This document shows positions 1 to 9,730 of a DNA stretch of 52,540 bases, piece by piece (positions within the stretch are counted from its first letter, which is position 1; the number at the start of each line of letters is the position of its first letter). The DNA lies in assembly GCA_030837285.1 (NCBI GenBank), contig JAUPKU010000106.1:1-52540 (forward strand), in the 5' to 3' direction. Source of the DNA: Thermoproteota archaeon (GTDB lineage Archaea; Thermoproteota; Bathyarchaeia; RBG-16-48-13; GCA-020355125). The translations under genes were made by a program, and so were the position numbers. The notes below the pieces were generated by a model. It did no database searches. It had not been told where the DNA came from and saw nothing but the letters and a program-made list of their open reading frames with translations.

Positions 1-2
1 AT

Positions 3-236
3 AAATCCAATCTTATTAGAGCACGAATAAGGAGATATCCAGTCACAATCGAACTTGAGAATAGGACAATCACTCACAATGACTGTGTAGACTGGAGTAA
101 ACTCGCCTCTGAAAAAAGTTTCTGCAAACATGTAGGCAAGCTGCTCCTAGCCCTACCAGAAGATGAAGCAAAAACAATCATTACAGATATCCTTTCAAAG
201 AAAGACTTCTGGCAATTTCATACAAATCCTCAATGA
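3..236 (+). CDS. partial CDS (C-terminal end), SWIM-type zinc-finger-like protein
   Basis: Open frame from the window edge to TGA at 234-236: ...PVTIELENRTITHNDCVDWSKLASEKSFCKHVGKLLLALPEDEAKTIITDILSKKDFWQFHTNPQ*. C...CKH spacing and the following LLLAL resemble a SWIM domain. Confidence 0.5.
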   Translation, partial: KSNLIRARIRRYPVTIELENRTITHNDCVDWSKLASEKSFCKHVGKLLLALPEDEAKTIITDILSKKDFWQFHTNPQ

Positions 237-309
237 CGCTAGATTTCTATTCGAGATTAGAAAGCTTATTATTTTTCTCCTCTGTGAATGATTGTTGGTT
301 GAGTACAAG

Positions 310-786
310 CTAGGACTTGGCTATTGAATTCTTCACTATTATTTCCATTACAATTCCTGTGGCTTCTTGGATGCACTGGCTACACTTGGTATCCCACATC
401 TTCTTCTCCGAGTAAGACTTTCTTCCTTCTTCAGTGCTGATGTCGCAGCCAGTTATATCCGCACACATTACAGAGCCAAACTTTTCTTTGAACTGCTTGA
501 AGAGCTCTTGTGCAAACCAGTATGGTCTTCTGCCCTCTTCTATTACAGGATCCTTTCTTCCAAATACTAAACCCAAAGCAATAACTCCACCGCTTAAAGC
601 TCCGCAGATAGTTCCTCTGCCGCCTATCCCCGCTCCTAATCCCGTTGCGATCTTGGGTATCAACTCACTCTTAACACCAAGCCAATCGCTGACTGCCAAG
701 AGAACGGATTCAGAGCATAAAAACCTCTTAGAAGCATACATTTTCGCTAACTCAACTACTTCTTTTCTCTCCAAAAGACCAGTCAC
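310..786 (-). CDS. C_GCAxxG_C_C-type putative redox protein
   Basis: ORF 158 aa; FLCSESVLLAV, GGRGTICGALSGGVIALGL and later CxxC motifs. Confidence 0.65.
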   Translation of the reverse strand: MTGLLERKEVVELAKMYASKRFLCSESVLLAVSDWLGVKSELIPKIATGLGAGIGGRGTICGALSGGVIALGLVFGRKDPVIEEGRRPYWFAQELFKQFKEKFGSVMCADITGCDISTEEGRKSYSEKKMWDTKCSQCIQEATGIVMEIIVKNSIAKS

Positions 787-834
787 CCACTAGGTAGCTA
801 ACTATTTTTTTCTAAGATGCAACGCACATTAGTT

Positions 835-1614
835 CTATGATTCGAAGAGTAATTCAACTTTACTGCCAAATCCTGTTAGGGAACTAAGCATCTCGCGAAT
901 TCCACAACCCACTTCATCAGCTGAGTGAGCATCAGATCCCACGGAAAAGCGATTACCGCCACTATCAATATATTTCTCAAGAATCTCTTTGCTAGGTACT
1001 ATTATGTTGCCTTCTCCTCTCAATCCTTTTGCATTTAATTCCAGATACATCCTTCTCCTTATGATTTCTCTTAGAATGCTCTCCACCTCTAACCAATAAT
1101 CCGTATCTCTCGCCCTCTTGCTCTTGTTGTTGTATCTACTCACAAGATCAAAATGTCCAACAACGCTGAAGAGACCGCTCCTAATGGAATGGATTACCTC
1201 ATCAAAGTAGGCGTTGTATACTTCGTTAACATCCTTCTCAGCCAGCATCTTGCTATCAATGAGCTCATGGTTCAAGTAATGTATCGAACCTATAATATAG
1301 TCGAATCTCATGTTCCTAAGGCGGGTTCTGATATCTTCTTCAAAGTAGTGTTGGTAGTCTATCTCGATTCCCTTGTGGATAATCAGCTTATTCTCGAAGA
1401 ATCGCTGTGCATCTTCTATCTCAGCGGTGTACCGTTGGTAGTTGAAAAATCCGAAGCCCGAGTCTTTTGGCTCAAAGTCAATGTGATCCGAAAAACCAAT
1501 CTCACCTATACCCAGTTCAACAGCTTTTTGACACATTTTAAAAATCGGTGACCTACCGTCACAAGAGTTATTTGAATGAATATGATAATCGACTAGCCTT
1601 CTTCTAAGCATCAT
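835..1614 (-). CDS. PHP-domain phosphoesterase, histidinol-phosphatase-like
   Basis: ORF 259 aa; DYHIHSNNSCDGRSP, GFSDHIDF, GSIHYL, GHFDL, GSDAHSADEVG motifs. Confidence 0.85.
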   Translation of the reverse strand: MMLRRRLVDYHIHSNNSCDGRSPIFKMCQKAVELGIGEIGFSDHIDFEPKDSGFGFFNYQRYTAEIEDAQRFFENKLIIHKGIEIDYQHYFEEDIRTRLRNMRFDYIIGSIHYLNHELIDSKMLAEKDVNEVYNAYFDEVIHSIRSGLFSVVGHFDLVSRYNNKSKRARDTDYWLEVESILREIIRRRMYLELNAKGLRGEGNIIVPSKEILEKYIDSGGNRFSVGSDAHSADEVGCGIREMLSSLTGFGSKVELLFES

Positions 1615-1750
1615 ACATTAACAACCAGCGAACCCAATATAAAAATCAGCAAGAATATGACAATAAAGCAGAATGTAGCACCCTTCAAACAATTTTTCTA
1701 ATTCTCATAATACACAAAAAGAACAAGGAATTAAATTATTCTTCTTTTTC

Positions 1751-2389
1751 TTACGGATTTGGTAACATCTTCTTGATTGGTTTGGCAATTATCTCTTGTA
1801 CGTCCAAATCGAAGAAGGTGGCGCTGTTAGTCGCTCTTATAACTACTGCTGTATTAGCTCCTCTTCCTTGGCCGCCGATGGCTATAACATTCTCTCCAAC
1901 TGGGACAGCGCCTGCGTCAGCAGCCATCAGAGTAATTTCTAAACAGACCTTCATTCCTTGGCAGAAGAGGCGAAGCACATTCGCTACAAGGTCTCCCATG
2001 GCTGGAACTAAGGCAGGCCAATAGGGTGTTGGCAATGGTTTTCCTGGTTCGGTCGGTGGTGTTCTCCTGATGCTTGCACTCACACCTCCGAAGGCGAAAC
2101 CAGAGGTTACTATGTTAGCTCCAAGAGTCCTCATTTTTTGCTCGTTCTCCGGTAGTACTCGAGAGCCCTTTGGACCGTAAGGATGGGTCACAACTACGAC
2201 TTTTAGCCCAGAGTCTTTGAAGGCCTCCGCAGCTTTAACTCCCGTGTCGCCAAATGTCGAGGCTATGACTACGTGCTTTATATTCTTCTCTAGAGCTTTT
2301 TTCTTCACGAGACTGAAGACTACTTCAGTGTTCTCTGGCTTGTTCTCTTCAAAATAGTGTATATTGTCTTCCATAATTGTACTCTCCAA
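1751..2389 (-). CDS. stand-alone pyruvate kinase alpha/beta-like domain protein
   Basis: ORF 212 aa; VVIASTFGDTGVKAAEAFKDSGLKVVVVTHPYG resembles the PK C-terminal alpha/beta domain. Confidence 0.6.
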   Translation of the reverse strand: MESTIMEDNIHYFEENKPENTEVVFSLVKKKALEKNIKHVVIASTFGDTGVKAAEAFKDSGLKVVVVTHPYGPKGSRVLPENEQKMRTLGANIVTSGFAFGGVSASIRRTPPTEPGKPLPTPYWPALVPAMGDLVANVLRLFCQGMKVCLEITLMAADAGAVPVGENVIAIGGQGRGANTAVVIRATNSATFFDLDVQEIIAKPIKKMLPNP

Positions 2390-2714
2390 AAAACTGTAAA
2401 AATATTATTGTTCTCTGTTCCATTTAAACTTACAGAGAGTAGTGAGTTTTCCAGTATTTTCTAATAGAATGAGTAAGCGGTCTAAAAGAGTAATCTTCAC
2501 AGGTTATGTTAAAGCATAATAATAGATTGTTCACAAGCCGTTAGGATTTTCATTCAATGTAATGTAGAGCAAACCCTCTTCTGTCTGAAGATTTCGATTT
2601 CTATTTTTCCATCAAAGCATAGAGGAAATTGAAGGAGCTTTTATTTCATATGTTCCGTTCATATTCTTTGGAAGCACAGTTGAAGAGGATTAATAGGTAA
2701 GAAAAACAGAGATA

Positions 2715-3842
2715 GTGAAGGGTGTTCGAGGGTTCACATTGGATAATGCTAGAGTTATTATGCTTGTTGATTTGGATTACTTCTTTGCTCAGTGCGAAGA
2801 GCGAGAGAACCCCTCGTACAAGGATAAGCCCGTTGTTATTTGCGTCTATACGAGAGACGAGGAAAGCGGTGCAGTTAGCACATCGAACTATATTGCCAGA
2901 AAATTCGGGGTCAAATCGGGGATTCCCATAAGACTTGCTAGGAGGCTGCTTAAAGGTAGAGACGCCGTCTTCTTGCCAGTTAATCATGAGTTATACGGCC
3001 GGATCTCACAGGAGATAATGAGTATCCTTCGAGCCCATTCCGACCGATTTGAGCAGGTAAGCATAGACGAAGCCTATCTTGATGTATCTGAGAGAGTCGG
3101 TAGAGACTTCGAGTCCGCGGAGGAATTGGCTAAGACGATTAAAGACAAGGTTCTTTCTAAAGAAAAGCTCACATGCTCTGTTGGAGTCGGACCTAACAAG
3201 CTCGCGGCCAAGATCGCCGCTGAGTATAAGAAACCAAACGGCCTAACGTTTGTCAAACCAACCGAAGTCATAGGTTTCCTATCACCGCTTCCCGTTGACA
3301 AGCTCCCAGGTGTGGGAGTAAAAACGAATAAGGTTATGGCTGAATTGGGTATCAAGACCATAGGCGACTTGGCAGACCAGAATCTAGAACATCTAATTAA
3401 CGTGTTCGGAAAGGCCTTAGGAACCTATTTCCACTCTGCAGCCCGTGGTTTGGACGAGTCTCCTGTAGAAGAGCGGGGAAGGGCTCAACAGATAAGCCGA
3501 ATAACAACCCTCAAAAAAGACACTCGTGACTTGAATTCAATCTTTGAGACCTTGAATAGTCTCTCGAAAGATGTTCATAAGACAATCTTTGAAGAAAGAT
3601 TATTCTATAGATCCATAAGTGTCACAGCCGTCATGGAGAACTTCAAAGTCTACAGTAAGTCCAAGACTCTTGAGGCTCCAACGCAAGACTTTGAAACTAT
3701 AAAAGCGATTTCAAAAGAATTACTGGAAAGCCTCCTGAGAGAACAGTTCCCTCTGAAGATCAGGCGCATCGGCGTTAGACTGTCAAGCCTCGAAGAAGCG
3801 TCAGGACAGAAGAACCTCACCGAATTTCTAGCTCCAGTATGA
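2715..3842 (+). CDS. dinB: Y-family DNA polymerase IV
   Basis: ORF 375 aa; VDLDYFFAQCEER, YIARKFGVKSGIP, SIDEAYLDVS, CSVGVGPNKLAAKIAAEYKKPNG. Confidence 0.95.
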   Translation: MKGVRGFTLDNARVIMLVDLDYFFAQCEERENPSYKDKPVVICVYTRDEESGAVSTSNYIARKFGVKSGIPIRLARRLLKGRDAVFLPVNHELYGRISQEIMSILRAHSDRFEQVSIDEAYLDVSERVGRDFESAEELAKTIKDKVLSKEKLTCSVGVGPNKLAAKIAAEYKKPNGLTFVKPTEVIGFLSPLPVDKLPGVGVKTNKVMAELGIKTIGDLADQNLEHLINVFGKALGTYFHSAARGLDESPVEERGRAQQISRITTLKKDTRDLNSIFETLNSLSKDVHKTIFEERLFYRSISVTAVMENFKVYSKSKTLEAPTQDFETIKAISKELLESLLREQFPLKIRRIGVRLSSLEEASGQKNLTEFLAPV

Positions 3843-3959
3843 TTATGAAAGGCGTTTCTCTATTTCAAAAAACAAATTTAAATAAGAACACGATAATCTT
3901 TGTTGTCTCATAAACAATAGAATCCGCCATATTCTCAGCTAAATTGGAGAGAATAATTA

Positions 3960-5468
3960 GTGAAAACGTTCGTCCACAATGGCATCATGGTTTCGAAGTA
4001 CGAGGCAAAGGGTTTTAGAATCCATTTCAAGGGAAAAGAACTACAACTTGCTCCACTTCAGGAAGAGATGACTGTCGCGTGGGTTAAGAAGCAGGGAACA
4101 GAATATGTGAAGGATCGGGTTTTTATCAGGAATTTCTTTAGAGACTTTTCAAAAGCCTTAGATCTTGAGGGAAACCTGACGCCAGCGGACTTCGACTTCT
4201 CCGAAATCCAGAGGTATGTTGAAGCTGAGAAGAATCGGAGATTCAGCCTCTCCAAAGAAGAGAAGAAGCAGCAAGTCCAAAGCCGTAAGATAATACGAGA
4301 GGCTAACAAAGAAAAATACGGGTACGCTTGGGTGGACGGCGTAAAAGCTGAAGTTGGCAATTATATCGCCGAGCCGTCTTCAATCTTCATGGGCAGAGGA
4401 ACTCATCCCCTACGGGGAAGATGGAAGCAGGGGGCAACTGAGAGAGACATCATACTGAATCTATCTCCGGACGCGCCAACTCCTCTGGGAGATTGGAAGG
4501 CCAGAGTCTGGCTGCCAGACTGTATGTGGATAGCCCGTTGGGACGACAAACTGAGCGGTAAAGAAAAATATGTTTGGCTCTCAGACACGGCTCCTGTAAA
4601 GCAGGAACGCGAAATCGGGAAATTTGATAAGGCGAGGACTCTGGAGGATAAAATTGGGAAAATAAAGAAGCACATATTTGATAATCTCTCCGCCCCAAAC
4701 CTCCTAAGGCGAAAGACGGCTACCGTATGCTACTTGATCGACGCTCTGAAACTAAGAGTAGGAGATGAGAAGGACAAAGACGAAGCGGATACAGTAGGAG
4801 CTACCACCCTGAGGCCTGAGCATGTATCTTTCAGCCCGAATGGTAGGACCATCTTTGACTTCTATGGGAAAGACTATGTTCGATGGCACGTAGAGATAGA
4901 TTTGCCTGATGCTGTGAACAAGAACTTGAGGGAACTCATGTCTGATGCGAAGTCATCAATCTTCAGTGGCGTCAAATCGGAGAACGTGAAGAACTTCCTC
5001 AGCGAGATCGTACCAGGGCTTACTGCCAAAGTCTTTCGAACCTATCATGCTACCACCATCGTCGAAAACTTCCTAAATAAAGAGAAGATATCCGAGTCAG
5101 ACCCGGACTACATGAAGAAATATGTTGCTACCATGGCTAACCTTCAGGCAGCGCGAATATGTAATCACAAGAGGAAACTGCCCAAGAACTGGCAGAAGTC
5201 CTTGTCGAAGAAGAAAGAGACGCTAAAAAGACTCAGAGCACTAAAGACAAAGAAATCGAAGGAGAGAGTTCAAGAGCTTAAAGTGAGAATAGAGACTTTC
5301 AAGGAGACAAAAGACTACAATCTGAGGACATCTTTAAAGAGCTACATCGACCCTCGCGCATACTTTGAGTGGGGAAAGCGGGTGGGTTACGACTGGAGAT
5401 TCTACTATCCAAAGACCCTGCAAAACAAGTTCGAGTGGGTTGAAGGAAAAAAGTGTCCTATAGCCTAA
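3960..5468 (+). CDS. eukaryote-type DNA topoisomerase IB
   Basis: ORF 502 aa, GTG start; core KLRVGDEKDKDEADTVGATTLRPEHV and C-terminal SYIDPRAYFEWGKR with the catalytic Tyr context. Confidence 0.93.
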   Translation: MKTFVHNGIMVSKYEAKGFRIHFKGKELQLAPLQEEMTVAWVKKQGTEYVKDRVFIRNFFRDFSKALDLEGNLTPADFDFSEIQRYVEAEKNRRFSLSKEEKKQQVQSRKIIREANKEKYGYAWVDGVKAEVGNYIAEPSSIFMGRGTHPLRGRWKQGATERDIILNLSPDAPTPLGDWKARVWLPDCMWIARWDDKLSGKEKYVWLSDTAPVKQEREIGKFDKARTLEDKIGKIKKHIFDNLSAPNLLRRKTATVCYLIDALKLRVGDEKDKDEADTVGATTLRPEHVSFSPNGRTIFDFYGKDYVRWHVEIDLPDAVNKNLRELMSDAKSSIFSGVKSENVKNFLSEIVPGLTAKVFRTYHATTIVENFLNKEKISESDPDYMKKYVATMANLQAARICNHKRKLPKNWQKSLSKKKETLKRLRALKTKKSKERVQELKVRIETFKETKDYNLRTSLKSYIDPRAYFEWGKRVGYDWRFYYPKTLQNKFEWVEGKKCPIA

Positions 5469-5520
5469 GAAGTCAAGTCTAGACCGGTGCCTGATTCTTC
5501 TTTGGTAGGTTGTCTTTCAG

Positions 5521-6528
5521 CTATTTCTTTCTTCTTAGAATATTGTTTAGCTTCAGCCTTTTGTTGAAGCCTATTTGCAGAGGCATCTGTCTTTCTGGCG
5601 AAATCTCCGGCAGGTGTTTCGCTAATAGTGGTGTGATCGAGAGTTCAGTGAAGGGGTTTTTCACGTTCTCGGTGATGAACGAGTTTGTCGTTATCATTTC
5701 TTGGCTTCCGAGGATGCTGAGTCTGTTGATACCCTCAGCTGTCCAGAGGTGACTTAGAACAATGAACATGCTTCTTGGGTGATATGTCTCGGAAAGTCTA
5801 TATGCCATCTCGGTCGTTCCTCCTGAAGAAGCGATGTCGTCATAGATGATTAAGTCTTTTTCTTTCAGGTTGGTATTGGGTGGTTTCATGTCGACTCTTC
5901 CTGTTTCGGGGTTCCTTATCTTTGGAAGGCATTCGTAGTCACAGTGAAGATAATTCGAGAGTTCAACGACCATTCTCTCTGGTCCAGATCCAGGACCTAT
6001 AACGAATGGGTTCTCCAGGTTCTTTGTTAACAGGTACTCTCCAAAGAGGCTTGCGGTGCTCAGGTCGTATACTTTTATAGACTTGAAGAATTCTTGGAGA
6101 CTCTTCTTTTTGCCGAAGAGGTGTGAATTGACGGTTATAAGGTTTCTGAAGCCTGCTTCTTCGTAAAGATCTGCTATTCTTGTGAGCGAGTCTGATTCGC
6201 CTGGAAGGCGTTCGCCGTCCTGTCGGGCATAGAACATGTATGGGATGAGCAGATCCATCTTTTTAACTTCATATCTAGCAAGTGTCTCAGCAACAAGAAG
6301 TGTCTTTAAGACGCAGTCATTAGGATTTGGACTGTATCTTCTCGATCTGACTATAACTAACGCGGTTTTATCTCTGAGTCTCTTTAAAGATGAGGTGTCA
6401 ACTCTCGTTTTTATTTCTCTGTCTGGGAAGACTGTCTGTGTTACTTCAATATAGTCAGTTTGAAGCTCGTTGGCGAGCTTCTCAGAAAATCCCGCTTCGC
6501 CGAAAACCACATAGCTGGACATTTGCAT
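5521..6528 (-). CDS. prs: ribose-phosphate pyrophosphokinase
   Basis: VFPDREIKTRVDTSS, YFARQD-like YMFYARQDGERLPGES and the PRPP loop YDDIASSGGTTEMA. Start placed at the internal ATG (MQMSSYVVFGEAG) rather than the ORF-track start at 6639. Confidence 0.85.
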   Translation of the reverse strand: MQMSSYVVFGEAGFSEKLANELQTDYIEVTQTVFPDREIKTRVDTSSLKRLRDKTALVIVRSRRYSPNPNDCVLKTLLVAETLARYEVKKMDLLIPYMFYARQDGERLPGESDSLTRIADLYEEAGFRNLITVNSHLFGKKKSLQEFFKSIKVYDLSTASLFGEYLLTKNLENPFVIGPGSGPERMVVELSNYLHCDYECLPKIRNPETGRVDMKPPNTNLKEKDLIIYDDIASSGGTTEMAYRLSETYHPRSMFIVLSHLWTAEGINRLSILGSQEMITTNSFITENVKNPFTELSITPLLAKHLPEISPERQMPLQIGFNKRLKLNNILRRKK

Positions 6529-6909
6529 ACCCGACCGTTTAATCAAGAAGAAAATATAGCTTCTAAAGCTTTGCGGTATACTTTTATCTGGACTTACACT
6601 AGGGCTGAAATCGGTTCTCAGCCACTCGTCTCTTCTCATCTAGGACTCAGATCTTATGAGCGATCTTCTCGATAAGACTTGTTTTAACCTTTTTCCTTGA
6701 AAAACGGCAGATTCAAAACTTTTCTCTGAAATATTACACACTTTAAGTACGATTAGGTCACACTAAACACTGCTTTTCTAAAGTGAGTATCCAGAGGCAT
6801 TAAAGCGGTTCAACTGAAAAAGACGGCACCAATACATCATGTCATGTATATAATCTAATGGATAGTATTATATCAATCAAAAGAACATTCACTTTGGAAG
6901 GAATTATAA

Positions 6910-8316
6910 ATGAACAAGGAATTTAAGACCGTCTTTAACGGCGCGGAAACAATTGTAAAGATACCATCAGAGAATATCAAAGCAGTTCTGACGCTACACG
7001 ACCGACCTGCGCTTAAGGATCCTGAGGAGAAGATGCGTAAGCTTCTTGAGGATCCAATTGGCTGCAAAAAGCTCGTTGACATTGTCAAGCGCGGGGACAA
7101 GGTCGTCTTAATCTCAGAAGAACTATTCATGAATCCTCAGACGGCGATTGTTGCTCCAGTCGTCGTCGAAGCGTTGAAGAAGGCAGGTGTTAAGAGTGAA
7201 GACATAACCCTCGTAAACGCTCCTGGAACGCATCAGACTGAGGAGCAACAGATGGTTAGTTCAATGATTCCAAAGCTCTTCGGTTCCCTTTGGAGCAAAT
7301 ACAAGATCGTGTATCATGACTGTGATAAAAGGGACAAGTTAACGTATGTTGGCGAGACAAGCCAGGGTACACCTGAATTTGTCAACAAGGCTGTTATGGA
7401 GGCTGATGTTAAGATAGGCTTCAACTCCCTCCCGCCACATCACTCATCCGGTCACTGTGGAGGAGGAAAGATAATCATGCCTGGAGTCAGCGGCAGAGCA
7501 TCGATTGGCTCTATGCACAGAAGAGTCATGTGCCCAGACTTCAGGGAGTGGGAGGTGGGACTACCTAATCCAAAGAACATGGTTAGGAAAGACATTCACG
7601 ACTCAGCTCGTTTGGCAGGCTTGGACTTCTGCGTCGACGTTGTAAATAACTGTGAGGGAGAAATCGCCGACATCTTCGCCGGAGATTTTGAGAAGGAGTA
7701 CAACGAGGGGGTTACGAAAGTCTCATCCAAAATCTATGGGACTGAGATGGACAAAAAGGCTGACATCGCGATATACTTGCCACCCCCCAGCCAGACAACG
7801 GGTGGTATGGGAGCAGGTACTGGGACAAAGTATCTAGCCGGTGTTATGTTGAGTCCACCTCTCTCTTGTGATATGGCCACGACTGGCGATGGAATATCTA
7901 TAATCGTTCAGTCTGCTGAGGGAGGCTTTGACTCTCCTGGAGGCATTTCACCAGGTCTTAACGATACAGATTTAGCTCTAGTAAATAGGAGAAAGCAGAG
8001 TTACTTGTACCCGCCTAGGCATGTGACCTTTGTGCAAAACATTATGCAGATGACATCTGACGAGCTTGGCTGGATGATGGCGAAGGGTGAATACGATCTA
8101 CGTGACTGTTCACTCATGTGGCAATCCAGAAAAACCCTCGACGTCAAAGAGACATTCCTAGTCTCACTCTTCCCAAAGGACGTGGGGCTCTCGTTGGGCT
8201 TCAGCTATGTGACTCCGAACTTTGATGAAGCCTTGAAGAAGGCCTTTGAGGAGAAGGGCAAAGACGCCACTATTGCTGTGGTCTATGGTGGGCGGTATCC
8301 GATCGTTAAGAAGTAG
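6910..8316 (+). CDS. LarA-family (nickel-pincer 2-hydroxyacid racemase/epimerase) protein, copy 1
   Basis: ORF 468 aa; PPHHSSGHCGGGKIIMPGVSGRASIGSMHRR matches the LarA cofactor-Lys/His region. Confidence 0.85.
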   Translation: MNKEFKTVFNGAETIVKIPSENIKAVLTLHDRPALKDPEEKMRKLLEDPIGCKKLVDIVKRGDKVVLISEELFMNPQTAIVAPVVVEALKKAGVKSEDITLVNAPGTHQTEEQQMVSSMIPKLFGSLWSKYKIVYHDCDKRDKLTYVGETSQGTPEFVNKAVMEADVKIGFNSLPPHHSSGHCGGGKIIMPGVSGRASIGSMHRRVMCPDFREWEVGLPNPKNMVRKDIHDSARLAGLDFCVDVVNNCEGEIADIFAGDFEKEYNEGVTKVSSKIYGTEMDKKADIAIYLPPPSQTTGGMGAGTGTKYLAGVMLSPPLSCDMATTGDGISIIVQSAEGGFDSPGGISPGLNDTDLALVNRRKQSYLYPPRHVTFVQNIMQMTSDELGWMMAKGEYDLRDCSLMWQSRKTLDVKETFLVSLFPKDVGLSLGFSYVTPNFDEALKKAFEEKGKDATIAVVYGGRYPIVKK

Positions 8317-8336
8317 GATTGGTAGACTCGGTAGTA

Positions 8337-8372
8337 AAGGAGCAGCGAGTGCTCCTTCCTTTTCTCTGTTTT
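8337..8372 (+). terminator. intrinsic-terminator-like hairpin plus T-rich tract
   Basis: Perfect 8-bp stem AAGGAGCA-gcgag-TGCTCCTT (8337-8344/8350-8357) followed by ccttttctctgttttt, 20 nt after the larA-like stop. Confidence 0.6.
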
Positions 8373-8767
8373 TCCTTTTCGCTTTCTTTGTATATTTCTT
8401 TTTGGTTGTCATGGTGTTTTGTGTTCTGTTTCTAATTCTTGCTCGCTCGCTATGTGCCTTAGGCTGTGTCTGTTTTGTTACGAGAGATGGGGAGTGCCTT
8501 CGAGAATAGGGTATATTCGGACGTTACTGGTTGTTCTACCGTTCTTTTTCGTCTGCGAATCGTGGTCAATTTTATCATGGTTCTGGGTCGATTTTTGCCA
8601 TGGCTTTGAATAATTTTTGAATGGTTTTACCAAAACGTTAAAATCGTGTACGATGTCAAGGAAGCTACGTGTGGATCTGCTCTTAGCTGTTTGGCGATCA
8701 ATCGATGCGTTGTCTGGGAATAGTCTTAAGTTCCGGATAATAATTACCTGTCTTGGGGTAGAAGATA

Positions 8768-9673
8768 ATGAAGCTAATCACGTTGAAAGAACTTTTGACT
8801 GACGCACAGAAACGCAAGTATGCCCTACCAGCGTTCAGCATAATAACTCCGGAGATCGTGCCTACGCTAATCAAGGTGGCTGAGGAGGAACGGTCGCCTA
8901 TCATTCTGCATCCGCGGCCTGTTAAGGAGCAGTTTGACTATATCCGGTCGCTCTCAGAGGCGGCAGCGATTCCTATCGTGCTGAATCTGGACCATGGAAG
9001 GGATTTTGAGGTCGCGCTGAGGGCAATAAGGCTTGGCTTCACTTCTGTCATGATCGATGGCTCTAGCCTTCCTTTCGGGGAGAACGTTTCCATGACGAAG
9101 AAGGTCGTGGATGCTGCTCATGCTGTGGGGATTTCTACCGAGGCGGAGCTAGGGCATTTAGCCGGCCGGCCCGATGCGCACTCAATAGAAGATGGAGACA
9201 AGGGTTTCTTGACTGAGCCTTCTGAAGCTAAGGCCTTTATTGAGAATACGGGGGCTGATTGTCTGGCTGTGTCGATTGGGACCGCCCATGGGCCATATAA
9301 GTTCAAGGGAACTCCCAAGCTGGACATTGATCGGCTCCTAGAGATTAGGCGAAATGTTGACGTGCCCTTGGTGCTGCATGGTGGATCAAGCGTTCCACAG
9401 GAAATTGTTGCTAAGGCGAAGAAGTACGGTGCCCAGTTGGGGAACATGATTGGGAACACGGATGAGGAGATAATAAAGTCAATCGATGCTGGGATAACTA
9501 AGATCAACATTGGCACGGACTTAAGGCTGGCTTATCTTGCGGGTCTCCGAGAGATCCTCGCCACAAAGCCTGAGGTGACTGAGATTCCTCAGATATTCGG
9601 CGCCGCAAACGCATTGGCTGGCGAAGCCGCGAGAGCGCGCATGCGAGCCTTCCGATCCTCAGGAAAAGCCTGA
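8768..9673 (+). CDS. class II fructose-/tagatose-bisphosphate aldolase family
   Basis: ORF 301 aa; LPAFSI, NLDHGRDFEVALRAIRLGFTSVMIDGSSLPF, LVLHGGSSVP, KINIGTDLR. Confidence 0.88.
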   Translation: MKLITLKELLTDAQKRKYALPAFSIITPEIVPTLIKVAEEERSPIILHPRPVKEQFDYIRSLSEAAAIPIVLNLDHGRDFEVALRAIRLGFTSVMIDGSSLPFGENVSMTKKVVDAAHAVGISTEAELGHLAGRPDAHSIEDGDKGFLTEPSEAKAFIENTGADCLAVSIGTAHGPYKFKGTPKLDIDRLLEIRRNVDVPLVLHGGSSVPQEIVAKAKKYGAQLGNMIGNTDEEIIKSIDAGITKINIGTDLRLAYLAGLREILATKPEVTEIPQIFGAANALAGEAARARMRAFRSSGKA

Positions 9674-9730
9674 TCTCCCTACCTTGATTTTTTTAGTTTG
9701 ATAGATGAAGAAAGCAAGCTGATCGATAAT

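Noticed and set aside
434-793. Antisense ORFs within real genes (434-793, 4403-4675, 9118-9516, 10033-10443, 27528-27824 and similar)
   Set aside because: They lie opposite well-supported CDSs and lack recognisable domains or independent starts.
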